A DNA stretch of 64,000 nt. Origin: Marinobacter lipolyticus (GTDB taxonomy: Bacteria; Pseudomonadota; Gammaproteobacteria; Pseudomonadales; Oleiphilaceae). Where the stretch lies: the NCBI RefSeq assembly GCF_018424605.1, contig NZ_QTKT01000004.1, forward strand, positions 186,001-250,000. The letters are read 5' to 3'. The position numbers and the translations under genes were made by a program. How positions within the stretch are numbered: the stretch's first letter is position 1; each line of letters begins with the position of its first letter. The notes beneath the pieces were generated by a model. That model made no database searches and was not told the origin of the DNA. It worked only from the letters and a program-made list of their open reading frames with translations. Shown one piece after another: positions 21,160 through 29,550 of the stretch.

Positions 21160-22314
21160 TCAGTCGTGGATGGGGGGCACTTCTTTGGACAACGCCTGCT
21201 TCTCAACCGCGAAGCGACCGGTCACCGCAAATCCCAGAACCGTGCCATCCGGCGCCTTGAACAGCGCCCGCACATCGCTGCCTTCCTGTTCCACTTCCCA
21301 CTGACCGTCGGCATCCGAGGGCGGTGGACAGACAGACGTCGGGCAACAGGGCGTCTTGATCATGACCGGCATGGTGCCATAAGCCACTTCCGTGCGCTCA
21401 CCGATCAGGGTTCTCGCCAGGGCCCGGGCGCAGGCCATCAGCGGCAGCACATACAGCAACACATGGCCGTCCACCTCGGCGCAGTCCCCCAGTGCAAACA
21501 CGTCGGCCGCGGAGGTTTCCAGCGCGCGATTGACCACGATGCCACGGTCGGTGGCAATGCCCGCAGCGTGGGCCAGCCCGGTTCGTGGCCGCAGGCCCAC
21601 GGCAGAGATCACCAGATCCGCCGCCAGAGTCTCGCCATTGGCCAGCGTCAGGCGCACACCGTCGCCGTCACGATCGATACGATCAACCACCGTCTCAAGG
21701 TGGAAGCGCACGCCCAGTTCCGCCAACTCCGTCTTCACCGCTTCCGCCGCCGGCCGGGGCAGCAGGCCGGGCATCAGGGTGTCCGAGGGCGCAATCACAT
21801 CCACTTCAACGTCGCCGTTGCGCAGGTCGTTGGCGAATTCGCAACCGATCAGACCGGCACCCATGATCGCGACACGCTTTTTGCCCACGAGCGCCTCGCG
21901 AAACGCGCGATAGTCCATCAGGTCATTGATGGAATACACGAACTCCTGGCCATCGCCTTCGATGTTGAGACGGATCACATCCGCACCCCACGCCAGCACC
22001 AGCTTGCTGTAGCGCAGACGCTCGTCGCCAATGATCAGCTCGTGGGCATCGGCATCAATCCCGGTGACGGTGGTGAAGGTGCGCAACTCCAGATTGAGCT
22101 GATCGGTCATGGCATCGGCGCTGGCCTGAGCCAGCTCTTCCGCGCCCTTGCCTTTGGTGAATCCGGTGGACAGCATCGGCTTGGAATAACTGAAGCCGTC
22201 GTCAGCGGTGACCATGACAATGGCAATGTCTTTGTCCTGCTTGCGGATCTCCCGCGCCAGCGAGTAACCCGACAGCCCCGTCCCGACAATGACGATGGGT
22301 GCTTCTGTTGTCAT
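21160..22314 (-). CDS. rubB: rubredoxin-NAD(+) reductase
   Basis: This 384-residue flavoprotein passes electrons from NADH to rubredoxin. It has the N-terminal FAD motif VGTGLSG (11-16), the NAD motif MGAGLIGCEFA near 150 and the second FAD motif FALGDCAEVDG near 275. The C-terminal CCPTSVCPP segment is characteristic of this small subgroup. The start is the ATG at 22314, preceded by AGGA; the longer open frame would add 14 unneeded residues. It follows rubA by about 40 bases and forms an operon with it. In hydrocarbon degraders the pair supplies alkane hydroxylase; in Pseudomonas it may also serve oxidative-stress reduction. Confidence 0.95.
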   Translation of the reverse strand: MTTEAPIVIVGTGLSGYSLAREIRKQDKDIAIVMVTADDGFSYSKPMLSTGFTKGKGAEELAQASADAMTDQLNLELRTFTTVTGIDADAHELIIGDERLRYSKLVLAWGADVIRLNIEGDGQEFVYSINDLMDYRAFREALVGKKRVAIMGAGLIGCEFANDLRNGDVEVDVIAPSDTLMPGLLPRPAAEAVKTELAELGVRFHLETVVDRIDRDGDGVRLTLANGETLAADLVISAVGLRPRTGLAHAAGIATDRGIVVNRALETSAADVFALGDCAEVDGHVLLYVLPLMACARALARTLIGERTEVAYGTMPVMIKTPCCPTSVCPPPSDADGQWEVEQEGSDVRALFKAPDGTVLGFAVTGRFAVEKQALSKEVPPIHD

Positions 22315-22356
22315 TCCTGTTCTCCGTGTGTGCTTGTTCAGGGGGATGGCCGGCAA

Positions 22357-22524
22357 TCAGCCAATCTCGATCATTTCAAAGTCTTCCTTGCCGACACCAC
22401 AGTCGGGGCAAACCCAGTCTTCCGGCACATCTTCCCACTTGGTGCCAGGCTCTATGCCGTCTTCCGGCCAGCCCTCGGCTTCGTCATAGATCAGGCCACA
22501 CACAACACACTGCCACTTCTTCAT
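22357..22524 (-). CDS. rubA: rubredoxin
   Basis: A 55-residue rubredoxin with a single mononuclear iron site: C6, C9, C39 and C42, in the usual CxxCG...CPDCG frame. It carries one electron between RubB and a terminal acceptor such as AlkB. The start was set at the ATG (22522-22524) with GGAGAG just upstream; the open frame extends 45 residues further but that part is non-coding promoter. Only one rubredoxin copy is present, whereas Pseudomonas aeruginosa has two in tandem. Confidence 0.97.
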   Translation of the reverse strand: MKKWQCVVCGLIYDEAEGWPEDGIEPGTKWEDVPEDWVCPDCGVGKEDFEMIEIG

Positions 22525-22547
22525 ACTCTCTCTCCGCAAATGGTTCG

Positions 22548-22578
22548 GCGCAATATTAATTGTCCAACAATATTGCAC
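22548..22578. promoter_or_regulatory. inverted repeat upstream of rubA
   Basis: GCGCAATATT (22548-22557) and AATATTGCAC (22569-22578) form a 10-base dyad with one mismatch and an 11-base spacer, centred about 40 bases upstream of the rubA start codon. This is a plausible operator for the rubA-rubB operon; the regulator is unknown. Confidence 0.4.
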
Positions 22579-22753
22579 GCAAGTTTTTCGGGTAATGACG
22601 GCATATAATTCAAATCGGGCCACCATCATACCCACCCCTCCCGAATTGACCAATGCCACTCAGGACGGTCAGCCGGGGGTATTTCTGCCAATAGCCACAA
22701 TTACCCATGGCGAGAGCGCCGGCATGCCCCTCCCCTATGGCGCCCTCCTCCGG

Positions 22754-22759
22754 TATAAT
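22754..22759 (+). promoter_or_regulatory. -10 element of the hpt-ubiC promoter
   Basis: A perfect TATAAT lies 30 bases before the hpt start codon in otherwise GC-rich sequence. No good -35 is found 16-18 bases upstream. Confidence 0.5.
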
Positions 22760-22788
22760 CGCCGGTTTTACGACAGGATCCGACCGCT

Positions 22789-23346
22789 ATGACCGATACC
22801 GTCGCCGAGATGAACCAGGTAATGAATGACGCCGATTGCCTGGTTGATGAACAGCAGGTCCAGGTTGCCATTCGCACCCTCGCAGACGACATCACCCACC
22901 GCCTCCGGGACAGCAACCCCCTGCTGTTCTGCGTGATGAACGGCGGGCTCATCCTGACCGGCCAACTGCTGCCGATGCTAAAGTTTCCGGTACAGGCGGA
23001 GTACCTGCACGCTACCCGGTACCGTCAGGAAACCACCGGCGGCATTCTGGAATGGAAACTGCGCCCGGAAGCGGACATGCAAGACCGCACCATCCTGATT
23101 GTTGATGACATTCTCGATGAAGGCACCACCCTGTGCGCCATTGCCGACTACTGCCTGGCTCACGGAGCCCGGGAAGTGCTGACCGCAGTCCTGGTGGACA
23201 AACAACACGACCGCAAGGCCCGCCCGGATCTGAAAGCCGACTTCACCGGCCTGACGGTGGAAGACCGCTTCCTGTTCGGGTTTGGCATGGACTACAAAGG
23301 CTACTGGCGCAACGCTCCCGGTATTTATGCCGTTAAAGGGCTTTAA
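22789..23346 (+). CDS. hpt: hypoxanthine-guanine phosphoribosyltransferase
   Basis: A purine-salvage enzyme converting hypoxanthine or guanine plus PRPP to IMP or GMP. The 185-residue sequence shows the PRPP-binding motif VDDILDEGTT (105-114), the CVMNGGLILTGQL loop near 48 and the C-terminal VEDRFLFGFGMDYKGYWRN substrate region. The subgroup resembles the Pseudomonas/Xanthomonas Hpt proteins rather than E. coli Hpt. Its last 20 bases overlap the start of ubiC in another frame, indicating translational coupling. Confidence 0.93.
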   Translation: MTDTVAEMNQVMNDADCLVDEQQVQVAIRTLADDITHRLRDSNPLLFCVMNGGLILTGQLLPMLKFPVQAEYLHATRYRQETTGGILEWKLRPEADMQDRTILIVDDILDEGTTLCAIADYCLAHGAREVLTAVLVDKQHDRKARPDLKADFTGLTVEDRFLFGFGMDYKGYWRNAPGIYAVKGL

Positions 23347-23908
23347 CGCGCCGGAAACCGGTGCTCGCCTGCCGCAACCGCAGGTCGCGCTGGCGATTCC
23401 GCCTACCGACTGGTACCGCTCCCTGGCGGCCGCCGCATTGCGTGACAACACGGTGCGCGGCCCCGCCCGTTTCTGGCTGCAGGCCGAAGGCTCGCTGACC
23501 CGGGAACTGCAGCTGCGCTGCACCCACTCTTTCCACGTCGACGTGATTCGCGAAGGCTTCTCAAGGCCCAGCCGGGAAGAAGCACTGAGCCTGAACCTTC
23601 CCGAACGCCAACTGGCGTGGATTCGTGAAGTACACCTGTGCGGCGATGGCGAGCCCTGGGTACTGGCCCGCACCATTATCCCGCTGGCAACCCTTCAAGG
23701 CACCGGCCGGCGCCTGCGGCATCTGGGGCGGCGGCCACTGGGGGCCTGGCTGTTCAGCAACCCCAACTGGCAGCGCGGCGACTTCGAAACCGGCATCTGT
23801 CAGCCCCGCCACCCGGCACAACCCCCGGTTGCCCGCCGCTCGCGCTTTCATAACGGCGACAAGGCCCTGCTGGTGGGGGAATACTTCCTGCCCCGCTTCT
23901 GTCACTGA
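23327..23908 (+). CDS. ubiC: chorismate lyase
   Basis: UbiC removes pyruvate from chorismate to give 4-hydroxybenzoate, the first committed step of ubiquinone synthesis. The 193-residue protein has the family segments [10 protein letters not shown], the [21 protein letters not shown] strand region and [11 protein letters not shown] at the C-terminus. The start at 23327 lies inside the end of hpt; an upstream ATG at 23282 would overlap hpt more and add residues unlike UbiC. It is followed 83 bases later by ubiA, the next enzyme of the pathway. Confidence 0.88.
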   Translation: MPLKGFNAPETGARLPQPQVALAIPPTDWYRSLAAAALRDNTVRGPARFWLQAEGSLTRELQLRCTHSFHVDVIREGFSRPSREEALSLNLPERQLAWIREVHLCGDGEPWVLARTIIPLATLQGTGRRLRHLGRRPLGAWLFSNPNWQRGDFETGICQPRHPAQPPVARRSRFHNGDKALLVGEYFLPRFCH

Positions 23909-23940
23909 CAGCGTCCTTTAACCGACCGGCACCCACTGGC

Positions 23941-23946
23941 TATAAT
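23941..23946 (+). promoter_or_regulatory. -10 element upstream of ubiA
   Basis: A perfect TATAAT lies 45 bases before the ubiA start, in the short gap after ubiC; a weak -35 (TTAACC, 23918-23923) is 17 bases upstream. ubiA may have a private promoter as well as read-through from hpt-ubiC. Confidence 0.45.
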
Positions 23947-23991
23947 CCCCGCACGGATTCACGCCAGACACCGCCAACCGGACCAAGCCCT

Positions 23992-24879
23992 ATGCTGCAG
24001 AACGCCATGCCCGACCACCTCCAGACCCGCCTGGCCGATTACGGCCGCCTGTTGCGACTGGACCGCCCCATCGGCAGCCTGCTCCTGCTCTGGCCCACCT
24101 ACTGGGCACTGTGGCTGGCCGCCGACGGCGCTCCCGGCATCGGCAACCTGGTCATCTTCACCCTCGGCGTCTTCCTGATGCGCGCCGCCGGCTGTGCCAT
24201 CAACGACTTCGCCGACCGCAAGGTCGACCGCCACGTCAAACGCACCAAGGACCGACCGCTCACCTCCGGCCGCATCGCCGCCTGGGAAGCCATCGCCCTG
24301 TTCCTTGGCCTGGCGCTGGTGTCCTTCCTCATGGTGGTGCTGTTCACCAACCCGTTGACCCTGTACCTGTCTTTCGGCGGCGTGATCCTGGCGTTCATCT
24401 ACCCCTTCATGAAACGCTACACCCACCTCCCCCAGCTGTTCCTCGGCGCCGCCTTCTCCTGGGCCATCCCCATGGCGTGGGCGGCCGAAGCCAACGACCT
24501 CACCCAACTGACCTGGCTGCTGTTCACCGCCAACGTGCTGTGGACGGTGGCCTATGACACCTTCTACGCCATGGTCGACCGCGACGACGACCTGAAAATC
24601 GGCATCAAATCCACCGCCATCCTGCTCGGCGACGCCGACCTCGCCGTCATCGGCTTCCTCCAGGCCCTGGTGGTGGTGATCCTGATCATGGTGGGTAACC
24701 AGGCAGACCTGGGCGTTGCCTATTACCTCGGCGTCCTTGCCATGGCCTGCCTGTTCATCTACCAGCAGTACCTGGCCCGATTCCGCGAGCGTGAAGCCTG
24801 TTTCAAAGCGTTTCTGAATAACAATTGGGCAGGGTTTGCGGTGTTTACCGGGCTGGTTATCGACCTCCTCATTCCCTAA
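23992..24879 (+). CDS. ubiA: 4-hydroxybenzoate octaprenyltransferase
   Basis: UbiA attaches the polyprenyl tail to 4-hydroxybenzoate in the inner membrane. The 295-residue protein has eight or nine hydrophobic segments and the two Asp-rich motifs that bind prenyl diphosphate through Mg2+: NDFADRKVD (71-79) and [12 protein letters not shown] (189-200). RPLTSG, just after the first motif, is also diagnostic. A second ATG five codons in is an alternative start. The gene order ubiC-ubiA-phoB-phoR is that of Pseudomonas, but here a long hairpin separates ubiA from phoB. Confidence 0.96.
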   Translation: MLQNAMPDHLQTRLADYGRLLRLDRPIGSLLLLWPTYWALWLAADGAPGIGNLVIFTLGVFLMRAAGCAINDFADRKVDRHVKRTKDRPLTSGRIAAWEAIALFLGLALVSFLMVVLFTNPLTLYLSFGGVILAFIYPFMKRYTHLPQLFLGAAFSWAIPMAWAAEANDLTQLTWLLFTANVLWTVAYDTFYAMVDRDDDLKIGIKSTAILLGDADLAVIGFLQALVVVILIMVGNQADLGVAYYLGVLAMACLFIYQQYLARFREREACFKAFLNNNWAGFAVFTGLVIDLLIP

Positions 24880-24884
24880 TACGA

Positions 24885-25017
24885 GGAAGGCCCGCACAGA
24901 GTCCGCGTGCCGGAGGTAGCCGGGCCTTCCCAAACCCTGCATTGCCAAGGATGGCAATGCGGAGCCCCCAGGGACGGGTTCACGGCGTGTTTGGGAAGGC
25001 CCGGCTACCTCCTGCAC
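24885..25017. repeat. long gene-end hairpin, copy 3, with an alternative pairing partner
   Basis: Arms of 29 bases (24907-24935 and 24989-25017) match as an inverted repeat except at one position. The core contains a local GCATTGCC/GGCAATGC hairpin, a GCGGAGCC element and an AGGGACGxxTTCACxGCGTG block shared with copy 2. A third segment, GGAAGGCCCG at 24885-24894, is the exact complement of 24921-24930 in the left arm and could pair with it instead, so two mutually exclusive structures are possible. It begins just after the ubiA stop. Confidence 0.88.
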
Positions 25018-25039
25018 ATACTCCGATGGCAAAACAATT

Positions 25040-25057
25040 GTGTCATATACTTGTAAC
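25040..25057 (+). promoter_or_regulatory. Pho box upstream of phoB
   Basis: GTGTCATATACTTGTAAC contains TGTCAT and TGTAAC with the 11-base period of the PhoB recognition site (consensus CTGTCAT-N4-CTGTCAT). It is about 50 bases before the phoB start and suggests PhoB autoregulation. Confidence 0.65.
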
Positions 25058-25107
25058 ACTACGGCGTTGTAATAAGGCAGCAACAAACCAAGGTCTGATA
25101 CAGGTTA

Positions 25108-25806
25108 ATGCCCATGACTGGAAAAACTGTCCTGATCGTCGATGACGAGGCCCCGATCCGCGAAATGATCGCCGTGGCCCTGGAAATGGCGGATTACGAC
25201 TACCTGGAGGCAGCGGACGCCCTCGAAGCGCATGCCCTGATTGTCGACAAACACCCCGACCTCGTCCTGCTGGACTGGATGCTGCCCGGCACCAGCGGCG
25301 TAGAGCTGGCCCGCCGCCTCAAGAAAGAGGAAGCGACCGCCGACATACCCATCATCATGCTCACCGCCAAAGTCGAGGAAGACAACAAGATCCAGGGGCT
25401 GGAAGTCGGCGCCGACGACTACATCACCAAACCCTTCTCACCACGGGAACTGGTGGCACGCCTGAAAGCCGTACTACGCCGCGCGACACCGCCGGGCGTC
25501 GACACCCCGATCGAAGTCGACGGCCTCACCCTCGACCCCATCGGCCACCGGGTAACCACCGACAAGGGCGCGCTCAGCATGGGCCCCACCGAATACCGAC
25601 TGCTGCAGTTTTTCATGACTCACCAGGAACGGGTATATACTCGATCGCAACTGCTGGATCAGGTCTGGGGTGGCAACGTTTACGTAGAAGAACGAACCGT
25701 AGACGTACACATTCGCCGACTGCGAAAAGCCCTGGGGGAAGGCTACGACCATCTGATCCAGACGGTGCGTGGTGCCGGTTACCGCTTCTCGACAAGAGCG
25801 GCGTAA
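25108..25806 (+). CDS. phoB: phosphate-regulon response regulator
   Basis: A 232-residue OmpR/PhoB-family regulator. The receiver domain has the acidic pair D12-D13, the phosphorylation site in [10 protein letters not shown] (D56), the LTAK switch threonine and a TKPF lysine; the C-terminal winged helix (about 135-229) contains the [27 protein letters not shown] recognition region. When phosphorylated by PhoR it activates phosphate-starvation genes. ATG codons at 25108 and 25114 are both possible starts. phoR follows after 42 bases, and a Pho box precedes the gene. Confidence 0.96.
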   Translation: MPMTGKTVLIVDDEAPIREMIAVALEMADYDYLEAADALEAHALIVDKHPDLVLLDWMLPGTSGVELARRLKKEEATADIPIIMLTAKVEEDNKIQGLEVGADDYITKPFSPRELVARLKAVLRRATPPGVDTPIEVDGLTLDPIGHRVTTDKGALSMGPTEYRLLQFFMTHQERVYTRSQLLDQVWGGNVYVEERTVDVHIRRLRKALGEGYDHLIQTVRGAGYRFSTRAA

Positions 25807-25848
25807 GCGGCGGACGCCCGGGCGTCAATCCAACGTTAAGGCTGCGCA

Positions 25849-27165
25849 ATGCAACATAACTGGTCACGATACCTTCGTCTGATCATCGGATTCCTGATCG
25901 GCTGCACGGCGGCGGGGGCCTTCTTCGGCTACCCGCTTTACGGCCTCACCATCGGCCTCATCGCCTATCTGTGGTGGACCCTGGTGCAGGCCCGGCGGCT
26001 CTACCACTGGCTCGGCAACCCCAGCGCCACCAGCGAGGCTCCGCAAAGCGTGGGTTTGTGGGGCGACATCTTCGACGGCCTGCACAAGCTGCACCAGAAC
26101 CATCTGCGCCAGCAGGATCGGTTGCGCGCCCGCATCAACCGGGTGCAGGAATCCACCAACGCGATGCGCGACGGCGTCATCATGACGGATGCCAAAGGCA
26201 CCATGGAGTGGTGGAACGGGTCGGCCGAACACCTTCTGGGATTCCGCCGCAACACCGATCGCGGTCAGTACATTCACAACCTGATCCGCACGCCTGCTTT
26301 CAAAGCCTATTTCGACGCCCGCGATTACCGCGAGCCGCTGGACATCCATTCGCCGGCCAAACCCCACATCCACCTGCAGATACAGATCAGCCTGTTCGGC
26401 GATGACGACCGCCTGATTGTCGCCAAGGACGTGACCCGGCTCTATCAACTGGAACAGATGCGCCGCGATTTTGTCGGCAACGTCTCCCACGAGATGCGCA
26501 CGCCGCTGACCGTCATCAGCGGCTACCTGGAAACCCTGGTGGACAACGCCGACGACCTGCCCCCGAAATGGCGGCGCGCCATCTCCACCATGGCGCAGCA
26601 GTCCTCCCGCATGGAGGCGCTGATCACCGATCTCATCCTGTTGTCAAAAATCGAGACCGGCGAACAGACCGTGAACGACACCGTAACCGATGTCGAAGCG
26701 CTGATCCGCCAGATCTGCCACGACGCCAGTGCCCTCAGTGGCGACAAGCAGCACGAGTTCAGTGTGCAGATCACCGACCAGCGACTGCTGAAGGGGGATG
26801 AAAGCCAGCTACGCAGCGCGTTCTCCAACCTGATATTCAACGCCGTGAAGTACACCCCGGCGAAGGGACACATCACCGTCACCTGGAGCGCCAATCGCGA
26901 CGGCGCTCACCTGTCGGTCAGGGACACCGGCATCGGCATCGACCCGGTGCACATTCCGCGGCTGACCGAGCGCTTCTACCGCGCGGACCCCAGCCGGCAC
27001 AAGGATACCGGCGGTACCGGGCTGGGCCTGGCGATCGTCAAGCATGTGTTGCTGAACCACGACGGCAATCTGGAGATCAAGAGCTGGATCGGGGATGGCA
27101 GCGAGTTTATCTGCCATTTCCCCCGGGAGCGGCTGGTGGAACGGGCACCGGAGACGGTGGCCTGA
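25849..27165 (+). CDS. phoR: phosphate-regulon sensor histidine kinase
   Basis: The 438-residue kinase has two closely spaced N-terminal membrane helices (about 8-46) with almost no periplasmic loop, as PhoR requires because phosphate is sensed through the Pst/PhoU complex. A PAS domain follows (about 95-195). The H-box is NVSHEMRTPLTVISGYLETL (H214), and the ATP-binding domain shows an N-box (SNLIFNAVKYTP), G1 (DTGIGI) and GGTGLGLAIVKHV. It is the cognate partner of the adjacent PhoB. No pst or phoU genes occur in this window. Confidence 0.96.
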   Translation: MQHNWSRYLRLIIGFLIGCTAAGAFFGYPLYGLTIGLIAYLWWTLVQARRLYHWLGNPSATSEAPQSVGLWGDIFDGLHKLHQNHLRQQDRLRARINRVQESTNAMRDGVIMTDAKGTMEWWNGSAEHLLGFRRNTDRGQYIHNLIRTPAFKAYFDARDYREPLDIHSPAKPHIHLQIQISLFGDDDRLIVAKDVTRLYQLEQMRRDFVGNVSHEMRTPLTVISGYLETLVDNADDLPPKWRRAISTMAQQSSRMEALITDLILLSKIETGEQTVNDTVTDVEALIRQICHDASALSGDKQHEFSVQITDQRLLKGDESQLRSAFSNLIFNAVKYTPAKGHITVTWSANRDGAHLSVRDTGIGIDPVHIPRLTERFYRADPSRHKDTGGTGLGLAIVKHVLLNHDGNLEIKSWIGDGSEFICHFPRERLVERAPETVA

Positions 27166-28050
27166 TCAGCGCCCGGCGCGGAACCGGGCCACGAAGCGGG
27201 ACAGATCCTCGAGCTTTTTCGGGTCTTCATCAACAAAGCGGATAGTCACGCTGACGAAATCCGTGTCCTGACGCTTGTCGACCGCCTGCAACTGGTGGAC
27301 ATAGCCGTTGAGTCGCGCCATCTGACCTTCTGCAATCTCGATATCCACCACCGCCTGATCGAGAATGCCGGGAAAATCCTGATCACGACGGGCGATGACC
27401 CGCACTTCGGTCAGGTTGATATCCTTGACCACCGAGTTGAGTGTGCTGTCGGCAAAACGTACCGAGGCCACACTCATCGCCCCGCGGGCAGCCGCTTTCG
27501 GCTCCGGCTTCGCCGCCGTGGCGCCGAGCAGCGGCGAGGCGGCCGGCCCGGCATTACGGGCGGGCGCTTCGGGCGCCGGCGCCCGCTTCTGGGTCAGCAA
27601 CGCCGCCGATTCCTTGAACGCATCGGCAGGCCCATCCATGGATTTACCGCTGCGGTCCATGACGTCTTTCAGCCGGCGCCCCATCACCTTGATGATTTTC
27701 TTGCTGAGCCCGTCGGGGCTGAAGGGTTTGCCCAGATACTCCGACACGCCCTCTTTCACCGCTTCCACCACGTGGTCCTTGTCGCCGCGGCTGGTGATCA
27801 TGATAAACGGCACTTTCTCGTACTGGGACTGCTGGCGCATCCACTGCAACAGCTCAAGGCCGGACATTTCCGGCATCTCCCAGTCACACAGGATAAGATC
27901 AAAGGTGGTGCGGGACATCAGCGACTGGGCCCGCCGCCCGTTCTGGGCGTCGGTGGTCTCAATAACGGGAAAACGCTGGCGCACCGTGCGCTTCACCAGA
28001 TCCCGTACAAAGCTGGCATCGTCAACCACCAGCGCCTTCAGCATTGCCAT
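27166..28050 (-). CDS. response regulator with C-terminal PilZ-like or unknown domain
   Basis: A 294-residue protein with an N-terminal CheY-like receiver: acidic pair D10-D11, phospho-acceptor in LILCDWEMPEMSG (D56), an ITSR threonine and GKPFSP lysine. A Pro/Ala-rich linker (about 155-195) leads to a C-terminal domain of about 100 residues with RFADSTLNSVVKDINLTEVRVIARR, which I do not recognise with confidence; it recalls PilZ-like folds but lacks a clear RxxxR/DxSxxG pair. A response regulator at this position beside phoR also occurs in Pseudomonas. The start at 28050 is followed two codons later by another ATG. Confidence 0.75.
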   Translation of the reverse strand: MAMLKALVVDDASFVRDLVKRTVRQRFPVIETTDAQNGRRAQSLMSRTTFDLILCDWEMPEMSGLELLQWMRQQSQYEKVPFIMITSRGDKDHVVEAVKEGVSEYLGKPFSPDGLSKKIIKVMGRRLKDVMDRSGKSMDGPADAFKESAALLTQKRAPAPEAPARNAGPAASPLLGATAAKPEPKAAARGAMSVASVRFADSTLNSVVKDINLTEVRVIARRDQDFPGILDQAVVDIEIAEGQMARLNGYVHQLQAVDKRQDTDFVSVTIRFVDEDPKKLEDLSRFVARFRAGR

Positions 28051-28296
28051 GTTGTTTTTTACCTTTATGCTAGCCAACCCGGACGTGTCACGGTGAAACT
28101 ATAGAACAAAGCCGACCCGGGAAAACCCCGGCGCTACAAAAAGACCACAATTCGCTGCGAACGGGGAACCGGCGGGTTAAGGAATTGTCACGGTTACTGA
28201 CCCAAACCGGTGTTTCCGTTCGTAGAAAAAACGCTACCATGGGTCTGCCTAAGCCATCACGACACCCCACCCATCGTCTCTACGCCGAGGTTTTGC

Positions 28297-29538
28297 GTGC
28301 ACAACAAACAATCAGGGATTCACTGCGGACAACGGATTTTCCAACGCCTTGCCCTCACTGCCGGCCTGCTGTCGCTTGCCCTGCCGGCGGCGCACGCCGA
28401 CAGTTCTGGCGACGGATTTCGCCAATGCGTTGATCGGCTCAAGCACCAGGCCATTGAGGCCGGTGTCAGCGAGCAGACCGCCAGTACGGTGCTGGCAGAG
28501 GTCGAACACCTCGACCGGGTGATCGAACTGGACCGCCGCCAACCGGAATTTACCACCACCTTCGCCGACTACCTCAATCGCCGGGTCAATGACGATCGCG
28601 TGGGCAAGGGCCGCGAGTTGCTGCAGGAACACCAGGATCTGTTAAAGCGGGTGACGCGCGAAACCGGCGTGCCGGCCCCTTATCTGGTGGCCTTCTGGGG
28701 GCTGGAAACCAACTTCGGCTCCTATTTCGGCAAGATGCCGGTGCCCAGCTCTCTGGCCACCCTGGCCTGTGATCCCCGCCGCAGCAGCTTCTTCACCGAG
28801 CAGCTGACGGCAGCACTGCGGATTATCGATGAAGGCGCCATCACCCCCGCCCAGATGGAAGGCTCCTGGGCCGGCGCCATGGGCCATGTGCAGTTCATGC
28901 CAACGGTGTTTCTCCGCCACGCGGTCGACGGCGATGGCGACGGCAAACGGGACCTGTGGAACAGCCTGCCGGATGCCATGATGTCGGCCGGCAATTTCCT
29001 CCAGGACCTGGGCTGGGACCCGGATTACCGCTGGGGGCGGGAAGTGCTGCTGCCAGCGAACTTCGATTACGCCCTGGCCGACGGCCGCCGATTAGGCCTG
29101 GCGGAGTGGAACCGTCTGGGGGTGACGGACGCCTTCGGCAACCCCCTGGCCGATGAACCCATCCAGGCAGCGCTGGTGGTGCCCTCCGGGCATCGTGGGC
29201 CGGCCTTCCTGGCTTACCACAACTTCAACGTGATCATGGGCTGGAACCGTTCGGAGTTCTACGCCATCGCGGTGGGCCACCTGGCGGACCGCATCGCCGG
29301 CGCCGGCATGCTGCAGAACCCGCCGCCGGAGGATCAGCCCAACCTGTCCCGGGATCACATCCTCGCGCTGCAACAGTCGCTCAACGACCAGGGCTTCGAC
29401 AGCGGCGAACCCGACGGCATCATGGGCCCGGCCACCCGCGCGGCCATTCGCGACTATCAGGAAGCGAACCGGCGGGTCGCCGACGGTTATCCGTCGGAGG
29501 AGATTCTCAACGCCCTGACCGGCAAGCAGCAAGACTAG
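28297..29538 (+). CDS. MltB-family lytic murein transglycosylase
   Basis: This enzyme cleaves the glycan strands of peptidoglycan, forming 1,6-anhydromuramyl ends. From the GTG start (GAGG six bases upstream) it has a signal peptide ending in LPAAHA (about residue 34), a family-SLT_2 catalytic domain with the catalytic glutamate in FWGLETNFGSYFG (E137), and AGAMGHVQFMPTVF for substrate binding. A C-terminal PG_binding_1 domain (about 342-405) contains LQQSLNDQGFDSGEPDGIMGPATRAAI. There is no lipobox, so it is probably soluble in the periplasm. The longer open frame from 28210 starts with residues unlike a signal sequence. Confidence 0.92.
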   Translation: MHNKQSGIHCGQRIFQRLALTAGLLSLALPAAHADSSGDGFRQCVDRLKHQAIEAGVSEQTASTVLAEVEHLDRVIELDRRQPEFTTTFADYLNRRVNDDRVGKGRELLQEHQDLLKRVTRETGVPAPYLVAFWGLETNFGSYFGKMPVPSSLATLACDPRRSSFFTEQLTAALRIIDEGAITPAQMEGSWAGAMGHVQFMPTVFLRHAVDGDGDGKRDLWNSLPDAMMSAGNFLQDLGWDPDYRWGREVLLPANFDYALADGRRLGLAEWNRLGVTDAFGNPLADEPIQAALVVPSGHRGPAFLAYHNFNVIMGWNRSEFYAIAVGHLADRIAGAGMLQNPPPEDQPNLSRDHILALQQSLNDQGFDSGEPDGIMGPATRAAIRDYQEANRRVADGYPSEEILNALTGKQQD

Positions 29539-29550
29539 GCCCAACCGACC

